Assembly (NCBI GenBank): GCA_028641055.1 | Contig: CM054060.1 | Location: forward strand, 317,367,344-317,431,343 | DNA: 64,000 nucleotides | Reading direction: 5' to 3' | Origin: Alopecurus myosuroides | Lineage: Eukaryota; Streptophyta; Magnoliopsida; Poales; Poaceae | Shown: positions 10,506-20,806 of the stretch, piece by piece | Layout of the letters: each line of letters opens with the position of its first letter | Numbering within the stretch: the first letter of the stretch is position 1 | Notes under the pieces: generated by a model | Database searches by the model: none | What the model saw: only the letters and a program-made list of their open reading frames with translations | What the model was told of the DNA's origin: nothing | Program-made: the position numbers and the translations under genes

Positions 10506-13500
10506 GGTTGCATTTCCGGTGGAACATCATGGATGATTGATAGCGGTTGTTCCACACACATGACCGGAAGCAAAGAAGTATTAGAAGACTTGAAACTCCA
10601 ACTTCTCAAGTTTGCTCATGTAACTATTTGTGATCGCTCACAACTTAAGGTATTGGGACATGGCAAGGTGGTCATTTCTCCGGATTCATCCATTGAGAAA
10701 GTCCTCCTTGTTGAGTCCCTTGGCTGTAATCTTCTTTCCGTCTTGCAACTTTGTGAATGCAATTTTACACGTGTATTTGGGCGTCACCATGTGCTTGTCC
10801 TTCACACTATTTCTCTTAAAGTAGCCTTTGTTGGATTTGTGGAAAACGGTATGTATGTAGTGGATTTCTCGAAAGAAACTACACATATCGCCACATGTCT
10901 AATGGCTAAATCCGATGTGGGGTGGCTTTGGCATCGTCGCCTAGGCCACGTCGGTATGAGAAATCTACAAACTCTTGTGAAGGGTGAGCATGTGGTAGGA
11001 CTAACAAGTGTGAATTTTTCCAAAGATCGTCCTTGTAGCTCTTGTATTGCCGGAAAGATGCATGAGAAGAATCATCCTAAGACATCAATCATCGCCACAA
11101 CAAGACCTTTTGAGCGCATTCACATGGACCTATTTGGTCCTCCCACATATGACAGTCTTGGTGGCAAGAAATATTGTTTGGTTATTGTTGATGATTATAC
11201 AAGATACACTTGGGTTTTCTATATCAAGAAGAAGAGTGAAACTCAAGAAAGATTCATTACTTGGGCTACCGAAGTGCAACGCCAATATGACACCAAGATC
11301 TTATCCATTAGGAGTGACAATGGTTCCGAGTTCAAGAACTACACCATGGATGAATTCTTGGGTATTGAGGGGATAAGACATCAATATTCCGCCGCGTACA
11401 CCCCTCAACAAAATGGTGTTGCGGAGAGGAAGAATCGCACACTTATTGATATGGCAAGAACTATGATGGCCGAGTTCAAATCCCCATATAACTTTTGGGC
11501 CGAAGCTATCAACACCGCTTGTCATCTTTCTAACCGACTCTTCCTTCGTCCGATGATTGGCATGACTCCATATGAGCTTCTAACCGGTAACAAACCCAAC
11601 CTCTCATATCTTCGAGTTTTTGGGTGCAAATGCCAAGTATACATAAAAGGAATTAGATTGTCTAAATTTGATGCTAGAACATTTGAAGGTATTTTTGTTG
11701 GTTATGCCACGAACTCCCACACTTATAGAGTCTACAACATATCCACCGGGTGTGTTGAAGAATCTATGAATGTGGAATTTCATGAGGATAATGGCTCCCA
11801 AGTGGAGCAAATTGATTGTGATGATGTAGGTGATGAACCATCCTCCATAGCCATAGGAAGAATGGGTGTAGGTCCACTTATACCCATTGAGGGACACCTT
11901 GTGGCAACTGAGGATGGAACTAGCTATACGCAAGTGGAGCCCTCTACATCAACCACCAATCAAATGGTAAACCAAGAACAAGAAGAAGATCTTCATGTGG
12001 ATACCTCCCATCAAGAAAGTGATCAAGATCCACCCAATGATAATGGTGGAAGTGGTCTTGGTGATACTTCACCAAGAACTCCAATAAGGGTGGACAATGG
12101 TCTTGATGAAGGAAATGATGAGGATATTCCACCAAATGAACATCCCGATGATGCTCTAGTTCGTATCATGTCTCGTCAAGCATCAAGATTGCAACAAAAG
12201 TCACTATATCAAAAGAATATCATTGGTGGCTTGGGAAGAAGTGTCTCCACTCGTGGACAAGTACTCAAGTTTTGTGGTATTCATTCATATGTCTCTCATG
12301 TTGAACCCATCAAAGTGTATGATGCTCTTGAAGATGAAGATTGGGTTCAAGCTATGCATGAAGAGCTCCATAATTTTGAAAGGAACAAAGTATGGTCTCT
12401 AGTGGAAAGACCCAAGGATCACAATATCATTGGAACTAAATGGGTGTTCAAGAATAAGCAAGATTCTCATGGGCAAGTGATTCGCAACAAAGCACGATTG
12501 GTTGCTCAAGGCTACTCTCAAGTCGAAGGACTTGACTACGGTGAAACTTTCGCTCCCGTAGCTAGGCTTGAATCCATTCGTATATTACTTGCATTTGCCA
12601 CTAGTCACAATTTCATCTTGCATCAAATGGATGTTAAAAGTGCCTTTCTAAATGGACCTTTAAATGAAATGGTATATGTTAAACAACCTCCGGGATTCGA
12701 GGATCCCAAGTATCCTAACCATGTCTACTTCCTCCATAAGGCTTTGTATGGCCTCAAACAAGCCCCACGTGCTTGGTATGATCACTTAAAGGAGTTCTTA
12801 GTAGATCGTGGTTTCGTACTTGGGGTAATTGATCCCACTCTCTTTACCAAAAGTGTAGATGGACATTTCTTTGTATGCCAAGTATACGTTGATGATATTA
12901 TATTTGGATCCTCTAACGTGAGTTTTGTAGATCAATTTGCCAAACTAATGACAAGTGAATTTGAGATGTCTATGATGGAAGAATTAAAATTCTTTCTAGG
13001 TTTTGAGATCAAGCAATATCATGAAGGGACTTTCATTTGTCAAGCCAAATATATTCAAGACATGCTCAAGAAATTCGATATGATAAATGCCAAACCATTA
13101 CCTTATCCAATGCCTACAACCACAAATCTCTCTTTGGATCATGAAGGTATACCGGTAGACCCCAAACTTTATCGATCCATCATTGGATCTTTGCTTTACC
13201 TTTGTGCATCTAGACCGGACATTATGTTTAGTGTGGGTTTGTGTGCAAGATTTCAATCTAACCCCAAGGAAAGCCATATGATTGCGGTCAAGAGGATTCT
13301 TAGGTACTTGGTTGACACTCCCACTCATGGTCTTTGGTATCCATCAAACACAACTTTTGATCTTGTGGGATACTCGGATGCGGATTGGGGAGGTGACAAA
13401 GTGGATAGAAAATCAACCTCGGGTGCTTGCCAATTTCTTGGTAGGTCTCTCGTGTGTTGGTCTTCCAAGAAGCAAAATTGTATTGCCGCCTCCTCCACGG

Positions 13501-13838
13501 AAGCGGAGTATATCTCCGCCGCAAGTTGTTGTTCTCAACTCCTATGGATGAGGCAATGTCTTAAGGATTTTGGAATTAAGATTAAGACAATGCCTCTTTT
13601 ATGTGATAATGAGAGTGCCATTAAGATTGGTCACAATCCGGTACTTCATGGCAAGACCAAGCATATTGAGATTCGGTATCATTTTATTCGGGATCATGTG
13701 GCCAATGGTGATATCTCACTCTCTTATGTCAACACTAAAGATCAACTCGCCGACATCCTTACCAAGCCTCTAGATGTGAAGAGATTCAAGGAATTGAGGA
13801 GTGAGCTCAACATCATATGTGCAAGCAATTTTAGTTGA
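10506..13838 (+). CDS. Pol of Sirevirus A (protease, integrase, RT, RNase H)
   Basis: Open from just after TAG at 10503-10505; the first ATG is at 10533 (1101 residues from there). Order is that of Ty1-copia. Protease active site DSGCSTHMTG lies at the start, so the ATG would fall inside the protease and the true N-terminus is probably upstream or fused to Gag. Integrase: HHCC region around residues 130-180, then catalytic residues in MDLFGP (~198), RSDNGSEF (~262) and GVAERKNRT (~298), with the D-x35-E spacing. [13 protein letters not shown] and YVDDIIFGS (~786). RNase H: DADWGGD (~949), STEAEYISA (~988) and LLCDNESA. No stop or frameshift is seen, so this could be enzymatically complete. 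Confidence 0.95.
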   Translation, partial: GCISGGTSWMIDSGCSTHMTGSKEVLEDLKLQLLKFAHVTICDRSQLKVLGHGKVVISPDSSIEKVLLVESLGCNLLSVLQLCECNFTRVFGRHHVLVLHTISLKVAFVGFVENGMYVVDFSKETTHIATCLMAKSDVGWLWHRRLGHVGMRNLQTLVKGEHVVGLTSVNFSKDRPCSSCIAGKMHEKNHPKTSIIATTRPFERIHMDLFGPPTYDSLGGKKYCLVIVDDYTRYTWVFYIKKKSETQERFITWATEVQRQYDTKILSIRSDNGSEFKNYTMDEFLGIEGIRHQYSAAYTPQQNGVAERKNRTLIDMARTMMAEFKSPYNFWAEAINTACHLSNRLFLRPMIGMTPYELLTGNKPNLSYLRVFGCKCQVYIKGIRLSKFDARTFEGIFVGYATNSHTYRVYNISTGCVEESMNVEFHEDNGSQVEQIDCDDVGDEPSSIAIGRMGVGPLIPIEGHLVATEDGTSYTQVEPSTSTTNQMVNQEQEEDLHVDTSHQESDQDPPNDNGGSGLGDTSPRTPIRVDNGLDEGNDEDIPPNEHPDDALVRIMSRQASRLQQKSLYQKNIIGGLGRSVSTRGQVLKFCGIHSYVSHVEPIKVYDALEDEDWVQAMHEELHNFERNKVWSLVERPKDHNIIGTKWVFKNKQDSHGQVIRNKARLVAQGYSQVEGLDYGETFAPVARLESIRILLAFATSHNFILHQMDVKSAFLNGPLNEMVYVKQPPGFEDPKYPNHVYFLHKALYGLKQAPRAWYDHLKEFLVDRGFVLGVIDPTLFTKSVDGHFFVCQVYVDDIIFGSSNVSFVDQFAKLMTSEFEMSMMEELKFFLGFEIKQYHEGTFICQAKYIQDMLKKFDMINAKPLPYPMPTTTNLSLDHEGIPVDPKLYRSIIGSLLYLCASRPDIMFSVGLCARFQSNPKESHMIAVKRILRYLVDTPTHGLWYPSNTTFDLVGYSDADWGGDKVDRKSTSGACQFLGRSLVCWSSKKQNCIAASSTEAEYISAASCCSQLLWMRQCLKDFGIKIKTMPLLCDNESAIKIGHNPVLHGKTKHIEIRYHFIRDHVANGDISLSYVNTKDQLADILTKPLDVKRFKELRSELNIICASNFS

Positions 13839-13910
13839 TTGAAAATCTTGCACACACACCCCTACTAGACTCCTATTTGGATTTAGATGCACGCATAGAC
13901 ATAGGGGGAG

Positions 13911-13920
13911 TGTAGCTCAA
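13911..13920 (+). promoter_or_regulatory. Polypurine motif 1 of element A
   Basis: ATAGGGGGAG, 73 bp after the pol stop. One of four GGGGGAG motifs between pol and the 3' LTR; the counterpart in B is at 1887-1896. Confidence 0.6.
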
Positions 13921-14534
13921 TCAATGAGCCAACACTACCTTTATAATGCATAAATAAACAAATCATGCCTAAATGATCATTTTTAATGACATCATGTGCT
14001 TCAATGATGAGTCTCGACAATGCACCCAAGATACATCTTCGCGGTGACATATCGAACATACTCATACATGGTGGCTACGGCCACCGCCAATTTTTCAATA
14101 AGACTTTTGTGTTCGAATGGTCACTCCCTTGCCTTTCCACTTGTTTTCATATTTCATTGGTATCCAATGTTGCTCATTCGTTTTTTTTTCCATTGGATAC
14201 AAGTGAAACCATCATATGCATGTCATCATCCTCATCTCATTCGTGCACATGGTCAAATAAAATTGCTCTAAGAAACAAACACATGACAATGTTCTATTAA
14301 TACATTAGCTTCACCTTGACATTTTGTTTGCTAGAACATATTTCACGAAAATCGTTGAATTAGAATATTTTTTTTTGGTATTTTTATTGCGTGTTGTGGG
14401 TTGGTAGTTGTGAAGGTCTACTTTGTCTTTAAGTTTTTTTTTAAACCCCCCCCCCCCACACACACAAGCCCAACCCATCTCAACAGACAAACAAAAAATA
14501 ACAAAACAACAACAAAAAAAAACCACAGCGCGCG

Positions 14535-14800
14535 CATACCCCACCCCGGCCCCAGCTGCCGCCGAGCCGGCCCCAGGCCGGGTGCCAGGCCGGGGCGCTC
14601 GGCCACCATGCCGGCCTCGAGCTGCCGCCGTGCCGGCCCCAGGCCGGGGAGTAGGCCGGGGCGCTCGGCCCCCATGCCGGCCTCGCGCCCGGCCCCGCCC
14701 TTCCGCGCACCGGCCCCAGGCCGGGCTTCCCGCACCGCACACGCGCCGCGCCGGCCTGGCCGGCCACCCGCCCGGCCCCAGGCCGGGGTGGGTGCTGCCC
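14535..14800 (+). repeat. Internal GC-rich cluster of A, related to its LTR cluster
   Basis: Contains repeated CCGGCCCCAGGCCGG and CCAGGCCGGGGCGC words, the same vocabulary as the LTR cluster at 6834-7160 and not found elsewhere in A. It lies about 260-530 bp upstream of the env-position ATG at 15062. It has the same relative position as the cluster at 1250-1500 in element B. Confidence 0.8.
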
Positions 14801-15061
14801 CAACCCCCACACGCACAAACACCCCCTCCCCTACACCAACCGCCACCACTCCCCTTCTTCCTCCTCTCCTCCCACCATTAGAGCACCTTGGTGCTCTTGC
14901 TTCCCCCACCTCCCCCCACCTCCATAGTCCATCCCCACCGCCCAAATTCACGGATCCGCAAGCCCTCGGCCCTCTCCTCCCTCTCCTCCACACGGATTTC
15001 TCATTAACCCCTTATTGGAGGAGATCGGGACACTTGATTGCTTAGTGATTTTTGTTTGAAA

Positions 15062-17178
15062 ATGGCTTCGAACTCGGGTAATTTTCTTTGGGCTTTTCTA
15101 TGGTTTAGGTGTATGTGAGTACTCTCTCTAGGTGTGCTAGTACTAGTGTTCATGTGCTAGATCTTTTGTTTCCATCTATTCAAGATTAGGGTTCATGCCA
15201 CTCGTATGTCACTAGATTAAATCCTATCCATGGGTATGCTTGTACTAGGATTCATATGCTAAGTTTTTTTCTCTCCATCTATTAATACTAGGGTTCATAC
15301 CACTTTGATCTATTATGTTTTGTTCATGACATGTGTTCCATATATTCTTATGCTTATGCCATGATGTTGCTCACCTAGTCCTATGATACCATGTCTCACC
15401 TAGCCTTGCACATCCACTTCATAATTGGCCATGACTACATATTAATCTTTTCCCATTATTGATACAATTGTTCTATCATTGTGACCTAATGTGTATGATA
15501 TAACTTAAATATTTTTACATCCTCATGGTCGTTCGTATGCTTAAATACCAAATATTTTGTTTCACATGAAACAATTCTATCCACATGATATGATAATATG
15601 CAAACACCCCTCATCTTGTTTTCACTAACTATTGGGCTAGTATTTCGTTTACCATGTCGTTGTCCCCTAGATTCATGGCTTAATTATTTCTTCTCCCCTA
15701 AACAACGACCATGTGCACTCATTATCATGCTCCATCTCCATGCATCATATGTTTCAGGTGATTCTCCTCCCCACGATGATGCCTATCACTCTCTCCGTCC
15801 TCGCACCTCTCGCAAGAAGAATGCTCAGGAGGTTGCTGGCTCTACTCCCTCACGGAGATCCTCTATTCCTATCAATCCGAAGGAGCCCGTGATCAAAAAC
15901 TGGGGTGGCCTTAGTACAGCTGATTTTGAGGAAGCTAGGCTCAAATTTAATCCTTATGAGTTTGGCCAACGCACGTGCTCGGATGCTCGGTTTTATTGCA
16001 AGATGCATCAAGTCATGCATGAATTTATTCTTGGCAAGCTACAGCACACTCACGTGGATCAACACTTCTTTGACATTGAGTATACTCGCAACAAGTGGCC
16101 TGAAGTTATGACCATCATGGACTACCACAACCTCACCCCTCTCATGGGTGACACACTTGCTCATCCGTTCTCTCCAGAGTTGCTCAGGGAGTTCTACTCC
16201 ACCGTTCACTTCGCCTCTGGTGGCCCCACGCGTCTCCCTCCTACCTTGATATGGATGAGCGGTGGCACCAAGTGTGAGGCTACTATGGATGAGTTTGGTG
16301 CTATCTTGGGTATCCCCGAATATCGGTTTGACTATACATTCTATTTCCGCATTCATGGGGAGTCCAACAAGATTATGAAGGCCAAGGATGGGATTCGTCA
16401 TTGCTATCCCGAAGGTACCGGCTCCATGCATATTCCTAAGATCAAGTTCTTCTCTGAGCATTGGTACATGATACACGCCGTTCTTCGCAACACCATCAAC
16501 GCCAAATTTGGTGAGAAGGGCGAGGTACGCAAGTGGATGATCAACCTTCTCTTCCACATTGAGTCTCGGATGCAAGCAAAGAAGCAGTTGGATGTACTGG
16601 ACTACATGTGGCAGGAGATGCAGAATGTGGTTAAGGAGAAGAGGGTACCCATCTATGGCTCATACATTCAGCGTCTTATTGAGACCCGCATCCCCGAAGG
16701 TCTCGTCAACAACTATGCCAAAGTGACTCCAAAGAAGAACATTCTTATGTATGATGCTCCCATTGAGACTGCTCATGAGCCAAGGCCTAAGCGCACCCGC
16801 ACCGAGTCTGTTACTCGCCGCTCTCCTTCACCTTCTCCTCCTCCTGAGACATTCAATCTTAAGAAGATTCTTCAGAAGATGAACTGTTTTTTCATTGATA
16901 AGCAACATCAGGATTATGAGGCTTATCGCAAAGGGAAGGCCTCTAGTCGCCGTCAGCGCGCCATCCAGACTGCTCTCCACATTCCTCTTAGTTCTTCCAG
17001 CTCCGACGAGATTTCCGAGGAGAAGTGGAAGTCTAAGCATACTTATTGGTGTGGAGATGATGTTACCTCTCTCGGCTCTTTTGCGGGGCCATACACCACC
17101 GCTGAGGCTAGCTCCAGTCAGGCTCCTCCAGAGGACTTCCATGAGGATGAGGATGAGGATGAGATGGGCGACGAGTGA
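15062..17178 (+). CDS. Env-position gene of Sirevirus A, two exons, function unknown
   Basis: Predicted model: exon 1 is 15062-15077 (ATG plus 16 nt in all), followed by GTAATT; exon 2 is 15758-17178, preceded by a CATATGTTTCAG acceptor. The join falls in phase within a Gly codon and gives 478 residues. The longer frame that starts at 15598 lies mostly in the intron and was not used. Residues ~20-60 are basic and Ser-rich. A central region (~70-370) has motifs such as WMSGGTKC and ILGIPEY, resembling the protein in B and, in general pattern, Athila ORF1 proteins. A Pro/Ser-rich linker and a very acidic C-terminus (Glu/Asp run) follow. No signal peptide or membrane segment is seen, so calling it an envelope is positional only. 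The reading frame is intact, which suggests recent constraint. Confidence 0.7.
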
Positions 17179-17773
17179 TCGGGTTGCATTTTTCTCCCTT
17201 TTTGGTGTATGATGCCAAGGGGGAGAAACACTCACGCATAGCATTGCATTTCATGCATTCATTTGCGTCTTATCTTCGTGATTTGCTTTTATCCTTTTAG
17301 TTGAAACTATTTGTGTGGTTTGTGAACCTTGGTGTTATTGTAAGACTATGTCCTTAATTATCTATTGTACTCTCTATTATGCGTGTGACAATGGTTATTG
17401 AAGATCATAGCAAGATTATCAAGTTATTTCATCCACTCACTATTTCAATGTGTTGAAGCCATATTGAGGGAAGTTGTTATTCATAAGAAGAGTTCTATGG
17501 TAAGATCTTCCTAGTAGTAAACATTATTGCTCACTTGTGTTCATACATGTGTATCTTCAAATGGTAAAATCATGGTTGAACTAATTCTTGCACTTCACAT
17601 AAATATGTTGTAGTCTCATCATCATCATGATTATCAAATATACATGTCAATTGTTATGGGCACACAAATAGGGGGAGTACGAATATATATGTTAATTCTC
17701 TCACAAATAGCCATGCAAAATTATCTCTTATGCAAATCCGTATGTTGTCATCAAACATCAAAAAGGGGGAGAT
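17179..17773 (+). other. 3' non-coding part of A with repeated polypurine tracts
   Basis: AT-rich sequence without genes. GGGGGAG motifs occur at 17217-17225 (AAGGGGGAG), 17668-17677 (ATAGGGGGAG) and 17761-17771 (AAAAGGGGGAG). The last one abuts the 3' LTR and should be the true primer for plus-strand synthesis. The others match the multi-PPT trait described for Sireviruses. Confidence 0.8.
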
Positions 17774-18109
17774 TGAAAGAACATAAGTTCTAAATCCTGT
17801 TTGAGTGTTTGATTACAACATATAGATGGACTAATGTGCTTTGCTAAGTGTACTCAGAAAATATCGACCCGTAAATATCATACAAAGCTAAGCAATGAGT
17901 GAGAAAAAGTTACGGGAAAAGATGAGGAAGAGGAGAAAAGAAACGTCGAAGAAAAGGGAAAAAGCGACGAAGGAATAGGGGTGGCCGGGCTCCAGGCCGG
18001 CCTGGCCGGGCTCCAGGCCGGGCTGGCAGCGCCCCTGGACAGCCCCACGCCGGCCCCAGGCCGGCTCCCAGGCTGGGCGGTTCCGGTGGGCACTACTAGG
18101 AAAATGGCT

Positions 18110-18475
18110 ATAGGAGTGATGATACCCGTGACGCACATCACATTTGGCGCGTCACGCCTATTACCCGCGGTGCACCACGTTTCTGCGCGTCGCGCCTAAA
18201 GGCATAGCCGCGGCGCACCAAATGGAAGGCACGTCACGCCTATGTGTGGGGCCGGGGTGGCGAGCCTCCGAGGCATACCCGCGACGCACCAACCCAGCGG
18301 TGCGTCACGGCTATGTTGGGTAGCCGCGGCGCACATTTCAGTGGTGCGTCACGGCTATCTTTTCCACGGGTGGCATCTATAGCCGTGACGCACCACTGGA
18401 ACGTGCGCCGCGGGTACCCAACATAGCCGTGACGTGCCGAATATGATGTGCGTCACGGGTATACCTGGAACGAAT
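18110..18475. repeat. CACTA left subterminal repeats
   Basis: Roughly 18 copies, in both orientations, of words like GCCGTGACGCACCA, GGTGCGTCACGGCTAT and their variants. Similar words fill the right end (22128-22460). Such arrays are the binding sites of the element's own DNA-binding protein in characterised CACTA transposons. Confidence 0.85.
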
Positions 18476-19110
18476 TTAAGTGGTTGGGACCACCCCCCAC
18501 CTCCCATCCCCCCATATCTCCACCCCATTTTAGATCTGGTCGCCCCCCACCTCCTCACCACCTCATTTCCCCCATTTTCCCACCATTTAAAACTTATTTA
18601 ACCTATTTTATTTGATATATATGTGTGGGGAATCTAGTAAACATTTGTCTCCACCCCCATCTCTCACTTTATTACCACTTTCCCTTCCATCTTTTCACTT
18701 TCTATAGCCACATACAAACGTACTCTCTCGGTCTCGTGTCGGCAAGATCTATAGTTGGTGAGTTGTTGGAGGGACGATATGTATATGTGTTGTATGTACG
18801 TATGTGTGTCGGCGCCGTGCGTCGTCACAAAAGATTCATATATATGGTTGCATATATACATATATGCGAAATTGTGTTACGTATTTTTGATAAAATTTGT
18901 GGATGTCTTAAAAATGAGTTGACATGTGTTGCCAAAATGTTGATTCATTTCCATTTCGGCGACCACGCACTCCGAGAATGTCCTATTTTTAGCATAGGTC
19001 ATGCCGAATTTTTCCATCGACGACCATGTGCATGCATCATATATCCATATATTACGTAATTTGATTCTAATTAATTTTTCATTTGATCTTTTTTTACTAT
19101 GTAGGCAACC

Positions 19111-20784
19111 ATGCATATAAGCACAGGCACCGTGGCTAGATTTATGAAACATGCGACGGACGAAATGTTTCGAAATAGCATGACGGAGATAAGATGTCCT
19201 TGTCGAAGATGCAGACTGAAACACTTGATCAGATACGATTCTGGTGACTTGGAGTCGCACCTTATCCGTCGTGGTTTTATGGATGGCTACACTCTTTACC
19301 CGACAAGTGATGAAGATGAAGAGTCGCCCGGACATGATGAAGGACATAATGATCAAGATGAAGGACATGATCATAATCAAGACGAAGGACATCGTGATGA
19401 AGATGTCGGACATGATCATAATCAAGACGAAGGACATCATGATGAAGATGTCGTGACATCGTCGTCGGACTGGGTGCGGGACCCTCATGTCCAAGCTCTG
19501 CTTCTCAAGGAGACTAGCAACACCAGAGCTGCTGCTAGAGAGAAATCGAAGTTGTCGCAACTGGAGATAGACGCCGTTACTCCATTGTATGAAGGATGCG
19601 TGAGCGAGGATACCCGTCTGAACGTAACGTTAAGGACCCTCGAGATGAAGACAAAACACCGATGGACCGATGCGAGCTACGATGAGAACATGGCATTCTG
19701 GCACGACCGTCTTCCCACGGGGAACAAGTGTCCAACGAGCATCGAGGAGGCGAAAAAAGTCGTGTGCCCTCTGGATTTACCTCACGTGAAATACCATGCT
19801 TGCATTAATGACTGTATCATCTATCGGGGCGCGGACGCGGAGAGAACCATATGCCCGGTGTGCGACGCAACTCGATACAAGACAGGGAAGAAGGCCTCTC
19901 CTCGAAAAGTGGTGTGGTACTTTCCGATAACTTCCCGTCTGCAGCGGTATTTCGCAGACCCCACACATGCGAAGCTCATGCGATGGCACGCGGAAAGGAA
20001 GAAGCCAGAAGAGCATGATGGAACCGATCCGGAGAATGATGACACGATGCTGACACACCCCTCAGATGCTAGCCAGTGGAAGGCGCTAGACATCGAATAC
20101 CCCGAATTCGGCGACGATCCAAGGAACATCAGGTTGTGCATGAGTACGGATGGATTAAATCCTTTTGGCAACCAGAGCAGCACCCATAGCACCTGGCCCG
20201 TGTTTGTATGTATATACAACCTACCCCCCTGGTTGTGCTTGAAGAGGAAGTACATACAGATGAGTATGCTTATTCAAGGGCCGAAACAACCAGGTAACGA
20301 CATCAATCTGTATGTCCAGTTGTTGGAAGAGGAGCTAGCCACGTTATGGGACGAGCCAGCCAATACGTGGGACGCCTATGGAGAAACGTTTTTCCCATTG
20401 AGAGCCGCGCTCATCACGACGGTGCATGACTACCTCGGTTACGGATATGTCGCGGGGCAGGTGGCGCACGGATTCTGTGCATGCGTTAGGTGCATGGATG
20501 ACACTACGTATCTCCAGCTAGAGAGAAACCCCGGGTCATCGAAAACCGTGTTCTTGGGGCATCGAAGGTGGCTTCGCAAGGATGACCCGTGGAGAAAACG
20601 CAAAGATCTGTTCAGCAATGAAGTTGAGATGCGAAGAGCCCCACATCAAAGGAGCGGCGAGGAAATCGACGAGCTGTTGAAGAACTGGAAAGAGTGCCCT
20701 GCGTCGGGAAAGAAGCGAAAGGCGCCGGCGCCGTTGGAGGGTGTATGGAAAACAAGGTCTGTTCTCTGGGACCTGAGGTACTGA
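19111..20784 (+). pseudogene. CACTA TNP2-type transposase, C-terminally truncated
   Basis: The ATG at 19111 follows a TATGTAG acceptor-like site, so an upstream non-coding exon is possible. Residues 1-70: transposase-associated zinc region with CPCRRC and a HLIRRGFM motif. Residues ~75-115: acidic His/Asp/Gln repeat. Residues ~190-430: transposase core (family 21 type), with CPVCDATRY and the conserved STDGLNPF that supplies a catalytic Asp. The frame stops at 20782-20784 after 557 residues; the family usually continues for several hundred residues, and the region with the last catalytic Glu is missing. A 26-bp direct repeat at the stop (20737-20762 and 20783-20808) suggests an internal deletion with local duplication. 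It probably cannot cut DNA. Confidence 0.85.
19363..19452 (+). repeat. 45-bp tandem duplication in transposase coding sequence
   Basis: Two 45-bp units (from 19363 and 19408) differ by about two bases, with a partial related unit before them. Both keep frame and encode GHDHNQDEGH-type acidic, His-rich repeats. Confidence 0.85.
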
Positions 20785-20806
20785 GGGTGTATGGAAAACA
20801 AGGTCT

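Larger units (their letters stand above)
13839..15061 (+). other. Non-coding stretch between pol and env-position gene of A
   Basis: No credible gene. It holds the first polypurine motif (13911-13920), AT-rich sequence, a T-run followed by a C-run and CA repeats (14437-14468), the GC-rich cluster at 14535-14800, and then CT-rich sequence (14860-15000) resembling a plant 5' UTR. Long frames through the GC cluster exist in several registers and are compositional. Confidence 0.7.

Noticed and set aside
15598..15757. Upstream extension of the env-position frame of A, which would add a hydrophobic start resembling a signal peptide
   Set aside because: The frame before 15758 is AT-rich and ends in a clear splice acceptor; the 15062-15077 exon gives a phase-correct start, and B shows the same design.
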